A stretch of DNA of 64,000 nt from Gemmata palustris (lineage in GTDB: Bacteria > Planctomycetota > Planctomycetia > Gemmatales > Gemmataceae): positions 248,001-312,000 of the forward strand of contig NZ_JAGKQQ010000001.1 in assembly GCF_017939745.1 (NCBI RefSeq). Reading direction: 5' to 3'. Shown here piece after piece: positions 1-7,347 of this stretch. The number at the start of each line of letters is the position of its first letter. Positions within the stretch are counted from its first letter, which is position 1. Under the pieces are notes generated by a model. It saw only the letters and a list, made by a program, of their open reading frames with translations. It had not been told where the DNA came from and did not search any database. The translations under genes were made by a program, and so were the position numbers.

Positions 1-2
1 TC

Positions 3-557
3 AAGCCGCCGGTCACGAATATTCCCAACCCGGAGGGACCGCCGCCGGTCCCGAAGTTGCCGAAGCTACCGCCGCCGATCAACCCGGTGGGCGGGAGCGG
101 GTCTTCGATGGGCACGAACGGTGTGCGCGCGATCGACAAGTTCACGCTGCTCGACCCGATCGAGCGCATTTGGGACTCGGACTCGACCGACGCCGGCTCG
201 CTCGTGCTGCTCGAGTTCATGACGGCTTCGTGCCAGCACTGCCCCAAGGTGATCCCGATCCTGAAGGATCTGCAGTCGCGCTACGGCGCGAACGGGCTCC
301 AGGTGGTGGGGGTGCTGTGCGACGACCTGCCCCAGAAGGAGCGGGCCGCGGCCGCCGGGAAATACGCGCAAGACTACAACCTGAACTACGCGGTCTTCAT
401 CGAGCCGGTGAAGGCGGGCAGTGTCCGTGACCGTTTGGGCGTGGAGCGCTACCCGACGGTGGTTCTGCTCAACTCGACTGGTAAGGTGTTGTGGAACGGG
501 CACCCCGGCGAGACGGCTAAACTCGAAGCGGCCATCAAGCAAGGACTCTCGAAGTAG
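3..557 (+). CDS. Thioredoxin-fold protein, 5' end cut off
   Basis: The reading frame is open to the left edge, so this is the C-terminal part of a larger protein. The first 40 or so visible residues are proline and glycine rich and look like a linker. They are followed by a complete thioredoxin fold with a CQHC active site after a hydrophobic strand (LVLLEFMTAS), a helix beginning PKVIPILKDL, and the cis-proline strand RYPTVVLL near the end. CxxC thioredoxin-fold domains act in thiol-disulfide exchange, and the linker suggests an exported or anchored protein, but the N-terminus that would show this lies outside the window. The dipeptide inside the active site (QH) is not the classical GP, so reducing versus oxidising activity cannot be judged. 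An internal TTG at 57 is in frame but has no reason to be the start. Confidence 0.8.
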   Translation, partial: KPPVTNIPNPEGPPPVPKLPKLPPPINPVGGSGSSMGTNGVRAIDKFTLLDPIERIWDSDSTDAGSLVLLEFMTASCQHCPKVIPILKDLQSRYGANGLQVVGVLCDDLPQKERAAAAGKYAQDYNLNYAVFIEPVKAGSVRDRLGVERYPTVVLLNSTGKVLWNGHPGETAKLEAAIKQGLSK

Positions 558-578
558 AGTGGCAGGCGGGGCGCCCGG

Positions 579-1037
579 TCAATCCCGGCGCCCCCGTGTC
601 GTGCCCGGCACTTCGGGCGGGAACCAGCCGCCCGGTTCGACTTCGAGCACCAACACCTTTTTGAATTCGGCGAAGTGCTCCAGCGCGTCGGCCAACGGCT
701 GACTGTGCTCCAGTCCCTGTTGCCACACTATTCGCTCTATCGTTCCCAGCACCAAGTACTCTTTCCCGACCGCGGCCGGCGCGAGGCGCGACATGGAGTT
801 GTTGATTTCCGCGTCGAGTTCGTTCTTGTGAGCCATAATCAGCTCGCACTTCGAGCAGTACCGGCACGTCTTACCGAGCGCGAGCGGACCGTACTCTGTG
901 ATGTCGATCAAGAGAGGGAACTTCCGCATGTGCGTCAGTTTCTGGCACCGCGGGCACTTGCTCAGGCGCACGTCGGAGTACGGGTTCAGGATGAAGGAGT
1001 ACCGGGCGGGCCGGCCGCCGATTCGCTTTCGGGCCAC
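579..1037 (-). CDS. Small cysteine-rich (zinc-ribbon-like) hypothetical protein
   Basis: This 152-residue protein has no recognised family. It carries a CPRC motif (Cys28, Cys31) and a second cluster CRYCSKC (Cys58, Cys61, Cys64), a spacing compatible with a zinc ribbon. There is no signal peptide or membrane segment. The start is a GTG preceded by an AGAGG-type ribosome-binding site at good distance. Its first 52 bp overlap the end of the upstream TIGR02996-type gene in another frame, so the two are probably co-transcribed and translationally linked. The tail is rich in Pro, Gly and Arg. Function is unknown; metal binding is inferred from the cysteines only. Confidence 0.65.
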   Translation of the reverse strand: MARKRIGGRPARYSFILNPYSDVRLSKCPRCQKLTHMRKFPLLIDITEYGPLALGKTCRYCSKCELIMAHKNELDAEINNSMSRLAPAAVGKEYLVLGTIERIVWQQGLEHSQPLADALEHFAEFKKVLVLEVEPGGWFPPEVPGTTRGRRD

Positions 1038-1483
1038 GAGCGTTCCTCTGGCTCTGGTTTCAGCGCGGGCCGTTCTATCGTAACAATAGCGACCTTCGCG
1101 AACTCCTGGCGCAGCGCTTCAGCTTTTTCCAGTGGCAGATCTCGCAGCACCGTAGCGGGTAGGTTGGATAGTAGCGCCCGTGCCTGTTCGAGCATCATGT
1201 CAGTGTGCAACCGGGCGAGCTTCGTCACCGCGTGGCGTTGATCTGCATCGAAGGCACGAATAACCAGATCGCGCCGAATCGCAACGCTGCTGGCCCATTC
1301 CGTTTCGACTTGGGGACGCACGTGTTGGATGCGTTCCAGGACGGACGCCAGTTGGTGTTGGAGCCGAAGGAACTCGCCCCGCATGTCGCCCCGTTCTTCC
1401 AGCCAATCCGCGTACACGAGTCGCGTGGCATCGTCGTTCGGGTCGGCAACGAGGGCCGCGATGAATGCTGCATCGTCGTTCAT
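986..1483 (-). CDS. TIGR02996 domain-containing protein
   Basis: The first 35 residues (MNDDAAFIAALVADPNDD, then TRLVYADWLEERGD) match the TIGR02996 repeat-companion domain. I know this domain as a short N-terminal module that is strongly expanded in Gemmata-type planctomycetes and is usually followed by variable repeats. Here it is followed by about 110 helical residues without a recognisable domain. The chosen ATG has a GGAG sequence eight bases upstream; the frame stays open further upstream to 1594, but that extension is arginine/serine rich, overlaps the neighbouring GH16 gene and has no better start. The domain's function is not established. The gene overlaps the zinc-ribbon-like gene downstream by 52 bp, suggesting one transcript. 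Confidence 0.8.
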   Translation of the reverse strand: MNDDAAFIAALVADPNDDATRLVYADWLEERGDMRGEFLRLQHQLASVLERIQHVRPQVETEWASSVAIRRDLVIRAFDADQRHAVTKLARLHTDMMLEQARALLSNLPATVLRDLPLEKAEALRQEFAKVAIVTIERPALKPEPEERSWPESESAAGPPGTPSS

Positions 1484-1547
1484 GTGGCACTCTCCAGGGC
1501 CTGCGCGAGCCGAAGTTGCTCGCGTCGCCGAGTATCGTGTTTGCCGC

Positions 1548-2525
1548 TCACTTCCCGAACGGTAACGCGCCCGAGCCGCGCGGCTTGGTGGCACCGTACC
1601 CGCCCACCTTGTCGTAGACCCGAACGTAATCGACCACCATCTCGGCCGGGAATTTCGTGTTCTTGTCCGGGTTGCCCAGGAACTTGCCGCCGACCGCGAT
1701 GTTCATCACGAGGTAGAACGGCTGGTCGAACGGCGCCGGCCACGCATTGAGGTCCGACTCCTGGCGCGGCTTCACTCCCTTATCGCCGTCCAACTTACTA
1801 CTGCTCCACCAGGAGGTTTGGGTCGCGTACACTTTGCCGTCCACGGACCAACTGATCTGCCCCGGCTCCCACTCGAGCGCGTACACGTGGAAGTCCGCGA
1901 TCGTTCCCTTCTCCGGGAACTCGTAGGTCTTGCTGGTGTGGGCGTTGTTCGGCCAGCGCGAGCCGTAGTGGAGCGTGCCGAGCACCTTTGTCGGCTCCTG
2001 GCCGCGTGCCTCCATCACGTCGATCTCGCCCGAGGAGGCCCAAGTGCCGTACTTGTCGGATTGCGGGAGCATCCACAGTGCCGGCCACACGCCCTGACCC
2101 GTCGGCAGCTTGGCGCGGAACTCGAACCGGCCGTACTTCTTGCTGAACAGTTCGCTCCCGTCGCGCTTGCGGGACTTCATCCGGGCGGAGGTGTACCCGC
2201 AGCCGTTGTACGACTCCTTGATGGCCCGGATGTGCAGCGCCCCATCTGTCACGAAAGCGTTCTCGGGCTCGCGCGTGTAATACTGCAACTCGTTGTTGCC
2301 CCACCCGCTGATCCACATGTTCGCGTCGTAGTTGTAGAACCCGTTGCCGAGGTCGAAGTCCCACTTGGACTTGTCGATTTCCTTCCCGTCGAACTCGTCG
2401 CTCCAGGCGAGTTTCCACCCCTCCGGCGCGGGAGCGGGTTCGGCGGCTTTCGGGAGCAGTGTGGGCGCGACCACCGCGGCGAGCAGCGCACACGACATCG
2501 GCCCCAGGACGCGAGGGACACGCAT
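1548..2525 (-). CDS. Secreted glycoside hydrolase family 16 protein
   Basis: The 325-residue protein has an N-terminal Sec signal (hydrophobic residues about 8-24, then a Pro/Ala-rich stretch). A GH16 domain spans about residues 36-310. The catalytic signature SGEIDVMEARG places the nucleophile at Glu167, the helper at Asp169 and the acid/base at Glu172. Conserved GH16 segments WSDEFDG, QYYT, GRFEFRAKLP, GVWPALWMLP and the C-terminal strand VDYVRVY are all present. The family hydrolyses beta-1,3, beta-1,3-1,4 or related galactan glucans by a retaining mechanism; the short ExDxxE loop resembles laminarinase/lichenase-type members, but the exact polysaccharide cannot be read from sequence. It is probably periplasmic or secreted and used to degrade algal or plant polymers. 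It stands alone, with the TIGR02996 gene immediately downstream. Confidence 0.92.
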   Translation of the reverse strand: MRVPRVLGPMSCALLAAVVAPTLLPKAAEPAPAPEGWKLAWSDEFDGKEIDKSKWDFDLGNGFYNYDANMWISGWGNNELQYYTREPENAFVTDGALHIRAIKESYNGCGYTSARMKSRKRDGSELFSKKYGRFEFRAKLPTGQGVWPALWMLPQSDKYGTWASSGEIDVMEARGQEPTKVLGTLHYGSRWPNNAHTSKTYEFPEKGTIADFHVYALEWEPGQISWSVDGKVYATQTSWWSSSKLDGDKGVKPRQESDLNAWPAPFDQPFYLVMNIAVGGKFLGNPDKNTKFPAEMVVDYVRVYDKVGGYGATKPRGSGALPFGK

Positions 2526-2891
2526 TGCGAGATCTCCTGTTGGGAACGCGCTGCGATTCGGGTCGCGGTGAGCCGGTGAGCGCGGCGTGTTCCATTCACA
2601 GGTGTTTGTATTTCCATGGGTTCGGCACGCGACCTTAATTGCGCGCGAATCTGTTGCTTGAACCCGATGAAATTGGCTGGTCGCTAACGACGGCTAACAA
2701 ACGCTAACATTTGGGGGGGAACTGATTGTTAGCCAAATGCCGTAATTGCAAATGGAGTAGTCGTTTACGGTCAGTCAGATGCATGTCGCTGCTGGGCCTT
2801 TACCTCGTAATTGGCGCGCACAGGATCACCGATCGCAATGTTTTTATTGTACCACACTAGGTGTCTGGTTTTGAGTTCATATTGGACAAAT
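2526..2891. other. Intergenic region, AT-richer than its surroundings
   Basis: No coding sequence is supported here. The stretch upstream of the GH16 gene is noticeably lower in G+C than the neighbouring genes. It contains the phased GCTAAC hexamers described separately at 2681-2731. No hairpin terminator is evident. Confidence 0.6.
2681..2731. promoter_or_regulatory. Three GCTAAC boxes at 10-bp spacing plus an inverted copy
   Basis: GCTAAC occurs at 2681, 2691 and 2701, exactly one helical turn apart, and the inverse GTTAGC lies at 2726. The site is about 155 bp upstream of the GH16 start. Equal spacing on one face of the helix is typical of cooperative protein binding. A related 10-bp-spaced GTTAGC pair is found upstream of gltB (56933-56948). 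No known regulator is assigned. Confidence 0.4.
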
Positions 2892-3278
2892 TTACAATGG
2901 CGGTAACGGGTGCCGGCCAATGTATTCGATATCGACATTTTTGTCGGCGATCAGCCGCTGGAGCGCGTCGCGGTCGTTTACCACAAACTCGGAATAGGTG
3001 ATCTCATCGCCGTCGTCGGGGGGCCGGTCCGGGGACTCTTGCAGAACGGTGATGAGTTTGCGGATGCCGCCGAACACGAGTGTGGCTGGGCGCCCGCCGA
3101 CGCGCAACGAGCCGGAACTGTCACCCTCGTCGCGTTTCGCGAACTCGCGCGCTTTTGCGAATCCTTCGTCCGGTGTATCGGCCCGCACCAGGAAAATGTT
3201 CTCGTACACCTGGAACCCGTCCTGCGGGCCGTCGGTGAGTTGGTAGTACATGATGGCGTGTGCCGCGAACCACGACAT
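2892..3278 (-). CDS. DUF4288 family protein
   Basis: The 128-residue product resembles the DUF4288 family: an N-terminal MSWFAAHAIMYYQL segment, a strand with YENIFLVRADTPDEGFAKA (the characteristic A-x-x-x-E-A-x-x-KA segment) and a central beta-rich part (LVFGGIRKLITVL). The protein is cytosolic by appearance. The ATG at 3278 has AAGGA seven bases upstream; a longer version starting at 3332 adds 18 residues with no evident ribosome-binding site. The family has no established function. It is a single gene whose neighbours are unrelated. Confidence 0.75.
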   Translation of the reverse strand: MSWFAAHAIMYYQLTDGPQDGFQVYENIFLVRADTPDEGFAKAREFAKRDEGDSSGSLRVGGRPATLVFGGIRKLITVLQESPDRPPDDGDEITYSEFVVNDRDALQRLIADKNVDIEYIGRHPLPPL

Positions 3279-3678
3279 GGACGTATCCTTGAAGCGATGG
3301 AGCCGGCACACAACGTCTGCTGATTTTTCCACGTTTCGGAGTGCCTCGCAAGTGCCCGTTGCGCTCGCGAGGCAGTTGAGTTGTCGTAACGTTCTACTTG
3401 TTCGTTGGGACTATTCGGGATCGTCGTCGCGCGTTAATAAGCCGCAACTGTGAGGTGCCGATGCGCCATGTGTTGAACGGGGACTGCAAAGACCCTGTTG
3501 CGCCTCCCGCTCCCCTGCGGTCGCGGCCCGCAACAGGGATCACGGAACCAGGCGGGGCGCTCTTAGCATAGTCGTTTCCAATGAATTGCGATGGATGAAT
3601 CGGGTTTAACTTGATCGGCGGTCGGCTATCCTGGGCTGCAGAGGCCACTCGGCCCGTTTCTCCACCCCGGAGGCGTCC
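3279..3678. other. Intergenic region before catalase
   Basis: No coding sequence is supported. The region contains the palindromic element 3493-3538. A GCGTTAATAAGC sequence near 3430 recurs at about 35440 directly behind a sigma-54 promoter, but no sigma-54 box is present here. No confident promoter for the catalase gene was found. Confidence 0.5.
3493..3538. repeat. Palindromic repeat, family A copy
   Basis: Ten-bp perfect arms (CCCTGTTGCG / CGCAACAGGG) enclose a core close to the inverse of GCGACCGCAAGGGAGCGGG. That core recurs at 14272-14330, 36931-37101 and 56708-56797. The element is intergenic. Confidence 0.65.
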
Positions 3679-5265
3679 ATGTCCATCGCACGTGTTTTCC
3701 GCCCGGCCCTCGCTGTCGCCCTGGTCGGCGCGGTGGCGTACTCCCAGGCCCAACCGCCCGCACCGCCCGGGGGTGCGTCGGCGCCCGCCGCGCCCGCAAC
3801 GAGCCGACCGCTCACCGAGGACGGCGGGCAACCGGTCGGCAACAACCAGAACAGCCGCACGGCGGGGCCGAACGGTCCGGTCACGCTGGACAACTTCCAC
3901 CTCATCCAGAAACTCGCGCGGTTCGACCGCGAGCGCATCCCGGAGCGCGTCGTCCACGCCCGCGGGGTCGGCGCGCACGGCGAGTTCGTGAGCGCCGGCG
4001 ATTTCTCGCAGCACACGAAGGCCAAACTGTTCTCCGAGAAGGGGAAGAAGACCCCGGTGTTCCTCCGGTTCAGCACCGTGATCCACCCGGGCGGCTCGCC
4101 CGAGCAGCTCCGCGACCCGCGCGGGTTCGCCGTGAAGTTCTACACCGAGGAGGGCAACTGGGACCTGGTGGGCAACAACCTGCCCGTGTTCTTCATCCGC
4201 GACGCGATGAAGTTCCCGGACATGGTCCACAGCCTCAAACCCAGCCCGGTCACCAACCAGCAGGACCCCAACCGGTTCTTCGACTTCTTCAGCCACCAGC
4301 CCGAATCGACACACATGCTCACGTTCGTGTACAGCGACCAGGGCACCCCGACGAACCTGCGGCAGATGGACGGGTTCGGGGTCCACTCGTTCAAACTGGT
4401 GAGCGCGCGGGGCGAGGTGACCTACGTGAAGTTCAACTGGCGCTCGAAGCAGGGCCACAAGCCCGCGACCTCAGACGAAGCGGCGGCGGCCAGCGCCAAG
4501 AACCACAGCGGGCACACCGAGGACCTGTACGAGAACATCCGGGCCGGGAACTTCCCGTCGTGGGATCTGGGCGTTCAGATGCTCGACCCGAAGGACTTGG
4601 GTAAGTTCGACTTCGACCCGCTCGACGCGACGAAGGTGTGGACCGGGGTGCCGGAGGTGACGTTCGGCACGCTGACACTAAATAAGGTGCCGGACAACTT
4701 CTTCGAGTTCACCGAGCAGGCCGCGTTCGCGCCCGGCATGGTGGTGCCGGGGGTCGAGGCGAGCGAGGACCGCTTACTCCAGGGCCGGCTGTTCAGCTAC
4801 CCGGACACCCAGCGGTACCGCGTCGGCACCAACTACCTGATGCTCCCGGTGAACCGCCCGGTCGCGCCCGTGGCGAGCAACAACCAGGCCGGGGCCATGA
4901 ACTTCGGGCACACCGCGAGTGATGTGAATTACGAGCCCAGTGTGGTCGGCGGGCGCCGGGACACTGCGGCGGCCGAGTACAGCAAGCTCCCGCTCAGCGG
5001 GTCCGTTCAGCAACAGCCGATCGCCAAGGAGCTGAACTTCCGGCAAGCGGGCGAACTGTACCGGTCGTTCACCGACACCGAAAAGACGAACCTGATTAAG
5101 AATCTCGCGGGCGACTTGGGCAAAGTGAAGAACGCGGACGTGAAGAAGAAGATGGTGGCCCACTTCTACGCGGCCGACGCCGACTACGGCACCCGGCTGG
5201 CAAAGGCGGTCGGGGTCGAAGTCTCCGACGTCGAAGTGATCGCGAAGACGCTGGCCGCGAAGTAG
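3679..5265 (+). CDS. katA: Exported monofunctional haem catalase
   Basis: This 528-residue protein converts hydrogen peroxide to water and oxygen. Residues 1-24 are a Sec signal peptide (cleavage after YSQA), so the enzyme should act in the periplasm. The distal histidine lies in RVVHARGVGAHGEF. The segments FLRFSTVIHPGGSPEQLRDP, RGFAVKFYTEEGNW and DLVGNNLPVFFIRD supply the conserved haem pocket including the catalytic Asn. The proximal haem-ligand motif RLFSYPDTQRYR carries the tyrosine. The length after signal removal is about 500 residues, typical of small-subunit catalases, and the wording STVIH-SPE-LRDPRGF resembles the plant/CatF-type clade. An ankyrin-repeat gene follows after 69 bp, a pairing known from Pseudomonas. 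The start ATG lies after a GGAGGCGTCC sequence. Confidence 0.95.
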   Translation: MSIARVFRPALAVALVGAVAYSQAQPPAPPGGASAPAAPATSRPLTEDGGQPVGNNQNSRTAGPNGPVTLDNFHLIQKLARFDRERIPERVVHARGVGAHGEFVSAGDFSQHTKAKLFSEKGKKTPVFLRFSTVIHPGGSPEQLRDPRGFAVKFYTEEGNWDLVGNNLPVFFIRDAMKFPDMVHSLKPSPVTNQQDPNRFFDFFSHQPESTHMLTFVYSDQGTPTNLRQMDGFGVHSFKLVSARGEVTYVKFNWRSKQGHKPATSDEAAAASAKNHSGHTEDLYENIRAGNFPSWDLGVQMLDPKDLGKFDFDPLDATKVWTGVPEVTFGTLTLNKVPDNFFEFTEQAAFAPGMVVPGVEASEDRLLQGRLFSYPDTQRYRVGTNYLMLPVNRPVAPVASNNQAGAMNFGHTASDVNYEPSVVGGRRDTAAAEYSKLPLSGSVQQQPIAKELNFRQAGELYRSFTDTEKTNLIKNLAGDLGKVKNADVKKKMVAHFYAADADYGTRLAKAVGVEVSDVEVIAKTLAAK

Positions 5266-5278
5266 CACCCCACCCGCG

Positions 5279-5301
5279 CCGGCGGGCCGAGTGCCCGCCG
5301 G
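5279..5301 (+). promoter_or_regulatory. Intercistronic hairpin between catalase and ankyrin genes
   Basis: GCCGGCGGG-type 9-bp arms (5279-5287 and 5293-5301) form a short strong stem 14 bases after the catalase stop. There is no T-run, so it may stabilise the catalase message or partially attenuate transcription into the ankyrin gene rather than terminate fully. Confidence 0.4.
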
Positions 5302-5334
5302 TTCCCCTTCTCACCCACACCCGAGGGTCGAACC

Positions 5335-5922
5335 ATGTTCGCGTCACTGATTCTGTCGACCGCGCTCGCCGCTCCGCCCGGCGCACCCGCACCTCCGCCC
5401 GCTGCGCCGGTCGTGCTCGACGACGCGACCCGTGCCAAACTCAAGGAGGTCGCGTTCCGGGCCGCGCGCGAGGGGGACGCCAAAACGCTCAAGGAGTATT
5501 TTGCCGCCGGGTTCGCCGCAGACGAGGCCAATAGCCGCAGCGACACGTTACTGATCCTCGCGACCTACTACGGGCACGCGGACGCGGTCGAGGTCATCTT
5601 GAAGCAGCCGAAAGTGGGATTGGGGCACCGCAACAAGATGGGTTTCACTGCACTGGACGGGGCCGCATTCAAGGGGACCGTGCCGCTCGCGAAGTTACTG
5701 GTCGCGGCCGGAGCGGACGTGAACGGCGCGAGTGACGCGGGCAAGACGCCATTGATGCTCGCTGCGCTCACGGGTCGGACGGAGATGGTCGAGTACCTGT
5801 TGGGCGCCGGGGCCAAACCCGGTGCGGCGGACACGGCCGGTAACACGCCGCTCTCGTTGGCCCGCACGCAGGGTGCGAAGGAGGTCGTTAAGCTGCTCGA
5901 AGGCGCGGGGAAGAAGAATTAG
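5335..5922 (+). CDS. Exported ankyrin-repeat protein paired with catalase
   Basis: The 195-residue product has a short hydrophobic N-terminus (MFASLILSTALAAPPG) that looks like a signal peptide. About five ankyrin repeats follow between residues 40 and 190, with canonical pieces such as TLLILATYYGHADAVEVIL, GFTALDGAAFKGTVPLAKLL, GKTPLMLAALTGRTEMVEYL and GNTPLSLARTQGAKEVVKLL. Ankyrin repeats mediate protein-protein contact. In Pseudomonas aeruginosa the periplasmic protein AnkB, encoded next to katB, is needed for full KatB activity and peroxide resistance. By analogy this protein probably supports the exported catalase encoded 69 bp upstream. A GAGGG ribosome-binding site precedes the ATG. 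Co-transcription with catalase is likely but the intervening hairpin may modulate it. Confidence 0.88.
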   Translation: MFASLILSTALAAPPGAPAPPPAAPVVLDDATRAKLKEVAFRAAREGDAKTLKEYFAAGFAADEANSRSDTLLILATYYGHADAVEVILKQPKVGLGHRNKMGFTALDGAAFKGTVPLAKLLVAAGADVNGASDAGKTPLMLAALTGRTEMVEYLLGAGAKPGAADTAGNTPLSLARTQGAKEVVKLLEGAGKKN

Positions 5923-5970
5923 CCGAGCGCGCGGGCATCCGCCCTGTACGCTCTCAGTTACCCATAAACG

Positions 5971-6004
5971 CACGCGGCCCACCCGAAAACGGGTGGGCCG
6001 CGTG
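5971..6004. terminator. Bidirectional terminator-type hairpin
   Basis: Perfect 15-bp arms (5971-5985 and 5990-6004) with an AAAA loop lie between the convergent ankyrin gene and rplC. The position suits shared termination from both sides. Confidence 0.8.
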
Positions 6005-6023
6005 TCGCGCGTTTAGGGGCGCG

Positions 6024-6944
6024 TTACTTCTTCTTGGCCGCGACCGCGGGGGCCTCGCGCTGCTTGGTCTTGGCCTTCGGCGAGCCGGGGCCGACCTTGT
6101 TCGTCGGGCGCACCATCACCACCGCGCCGGGGAACCCCGGGATGCCGCCGCGGACCAGCAGCAGGTTGTTTTCGAGGTCCACCTTCACCACGGTGAGGTT
6201 GCGGATCGTGACCCGCTCGTTGCCGTACTGACCGGCCAACTTGCGGCCCTTCTTCGGGCGGCCGCTACCACGGTTGCTGGCGAGCGACGACGTCGAACCG
6301 GGCTGCCGGTGGTTCTTCTTCGAGCCGTGCGCGGCCGGCATACCGTCGAAGTTGTGGCGCTTCATAACGCCCGAGTACCCGCGCCCCTTCGTGGTGCCGA
6401 TCACGTCCACCGCGAGCACGTCCTTGAACACCTGGTCGATGGTCAGCTTGTCGCCGACCTTCACCGTCATGTCCTCGCTGTACGCCTCGAACTTCTTGGT
6501 CGCGCCCTCGCCGGACACCTTGATGCGCTCGACCTTGAAGCTCGCTTCCGCGGGGCCGGCCTTCACCGAGGCGGTGTCCACGAACGCCCCGCCCACGTCG
6601 AGGCGGAACTCGCGGATCACGCGCTGCGGTTCGCAGTCCGCCTTCGGGGGGAGCACCACGCCGGCCTTCTGGCGCGCGTCCTTCCGCTTCGACTTCAGCC
6701 CCGCCGCGACGTGGCCCTGTTCCGGGCGGGTCGCGTTCTTGCGCTTCTTGTCCTTGAACCCGATCTGCACCGCCGCGTACCCGTCCTTGCGGACGGTGCC
6801 GGTCTTCTCGCTCTGTGCGGTGGGGTACTTGATCTGGAGCACGGGGCACGGCCCGAGTTGCAGAACCGTGACGGGTTCGGCCTTGCCCTCGGCCGTGAAA
6901 ATCTGGGTCATCCCGATTTTGTGGCCGATCAGTCCGAGAGACAT
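6024..6944 (-). CDS. rplC: 50S ribosomal protein L3, extended form
   Basis: The protein begins MSLGLIGHKIGMTQIF, the standard uL3 start, with an AAAGGTG ribosome-binding site. Conserved uL3 parts are present: VTVLQLGPCPVLQ, KGRGYSGVMKRHNF, HGSKKNHRQPGSTSS, GRKLAGQYGNERVTIRNL and the loop near the peptidyl-transferase centre. At 306 residues it is about 90 longer than typical bacterial L3 (roughly 210). The excess lies in a middle segment (about residues 75-160) and a lysine-rich C-terminal tail (KAKTKQREAPAVAAKKK). Normally rplC sits in the S10 operon after rpsJ and before rplD. Here neither flank carries a ribosomal gene, so it is a transcription unit of its own. Thirteen extra N-terminal residues are possible upstream but unlikely. 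Confidence 0.95.
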   Translation of the reverse strand: MSLGLIGHKIGMTQIFTAEGKAEPVTVLQLGPCPVLQIKYPTAQSEKTGTVRKDGYAAVQIGFKDKKRKNATRPEQGHVAAGLKSKRKDARQKAGVVLPPKADCEPQRVIREFRLDVGGAFVDTASVKAGPAEASFKVERIKVSGEGATKKFEAYSEDMTVKVGDKLTIDQVFKDVLAVDVIGTTKGRGYSGVMKRHNFDGMPAAHGSKKNHRQPGSTSSLASNRGSGRPKKGRKLAGQYGNERVTIRNLTVVKVDLENNLLLVRGGIPGFPGAVVMVRPTNKVGPGSPKAKTKQREAPAVAAKKK

Positions 6945-7347
6945 CGTAACACCTTTCGGCCGCGCGTAGCGGCACTTGTTCACCCCGGCCGACCTGCACC
7001 CGACGCGGAACCGCGGCGCGCATCAGTCGTATTTGGTGCCGAGCGTGTAGGAGTACAAATTGTAGCGGTCGCGTCGGTGCCGGCCAGTGCGTACCCGCCG
7101 GCGCCAACGCGGGGGCGAAATGGCGCGTTGGACATCGGCGGGGCCGGCGTCATGATTGCGGCTGGAGAAGCAGGGGGTTCGGGGGCGGCGCCGGGGAACC
7201 GGGGCGTAATAATCGCTCGCGCCGCGCCGGGGCTCACAGGCGGTACCGGTTCACACGAATCGTAACGCGCGCGATCTGGCCGGTTGCGGACGGCTTGACT
7301 TCGCGGGTACTATTGAGTCGCTTCTCCACATCCTGAAGGGGCACAAT
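6945..7347. other. Intergenic region between divergent rplC and a secreted-protein gene
   Basis: The 400-bp stretch should hold both promoters. An 85-codon leftward frame (6980-7237) starts at GTG, has biased Pro/Ala content and no recognisable ribosome-binding site, so I do not call it. A TACAAT-like hexamer on the minus strand near 7055-7060 could be an rplC -10 element, but no convincing -35 was found. Confidence 0.45.

Noticed and set aside
6980..7237. 85-codon leftward frame upstream of rplC
   Set aside because: GTG start without ribosome-binding site, composition typical of non-coding GC-rich DNA, and it would lie in the rplC promoter region.
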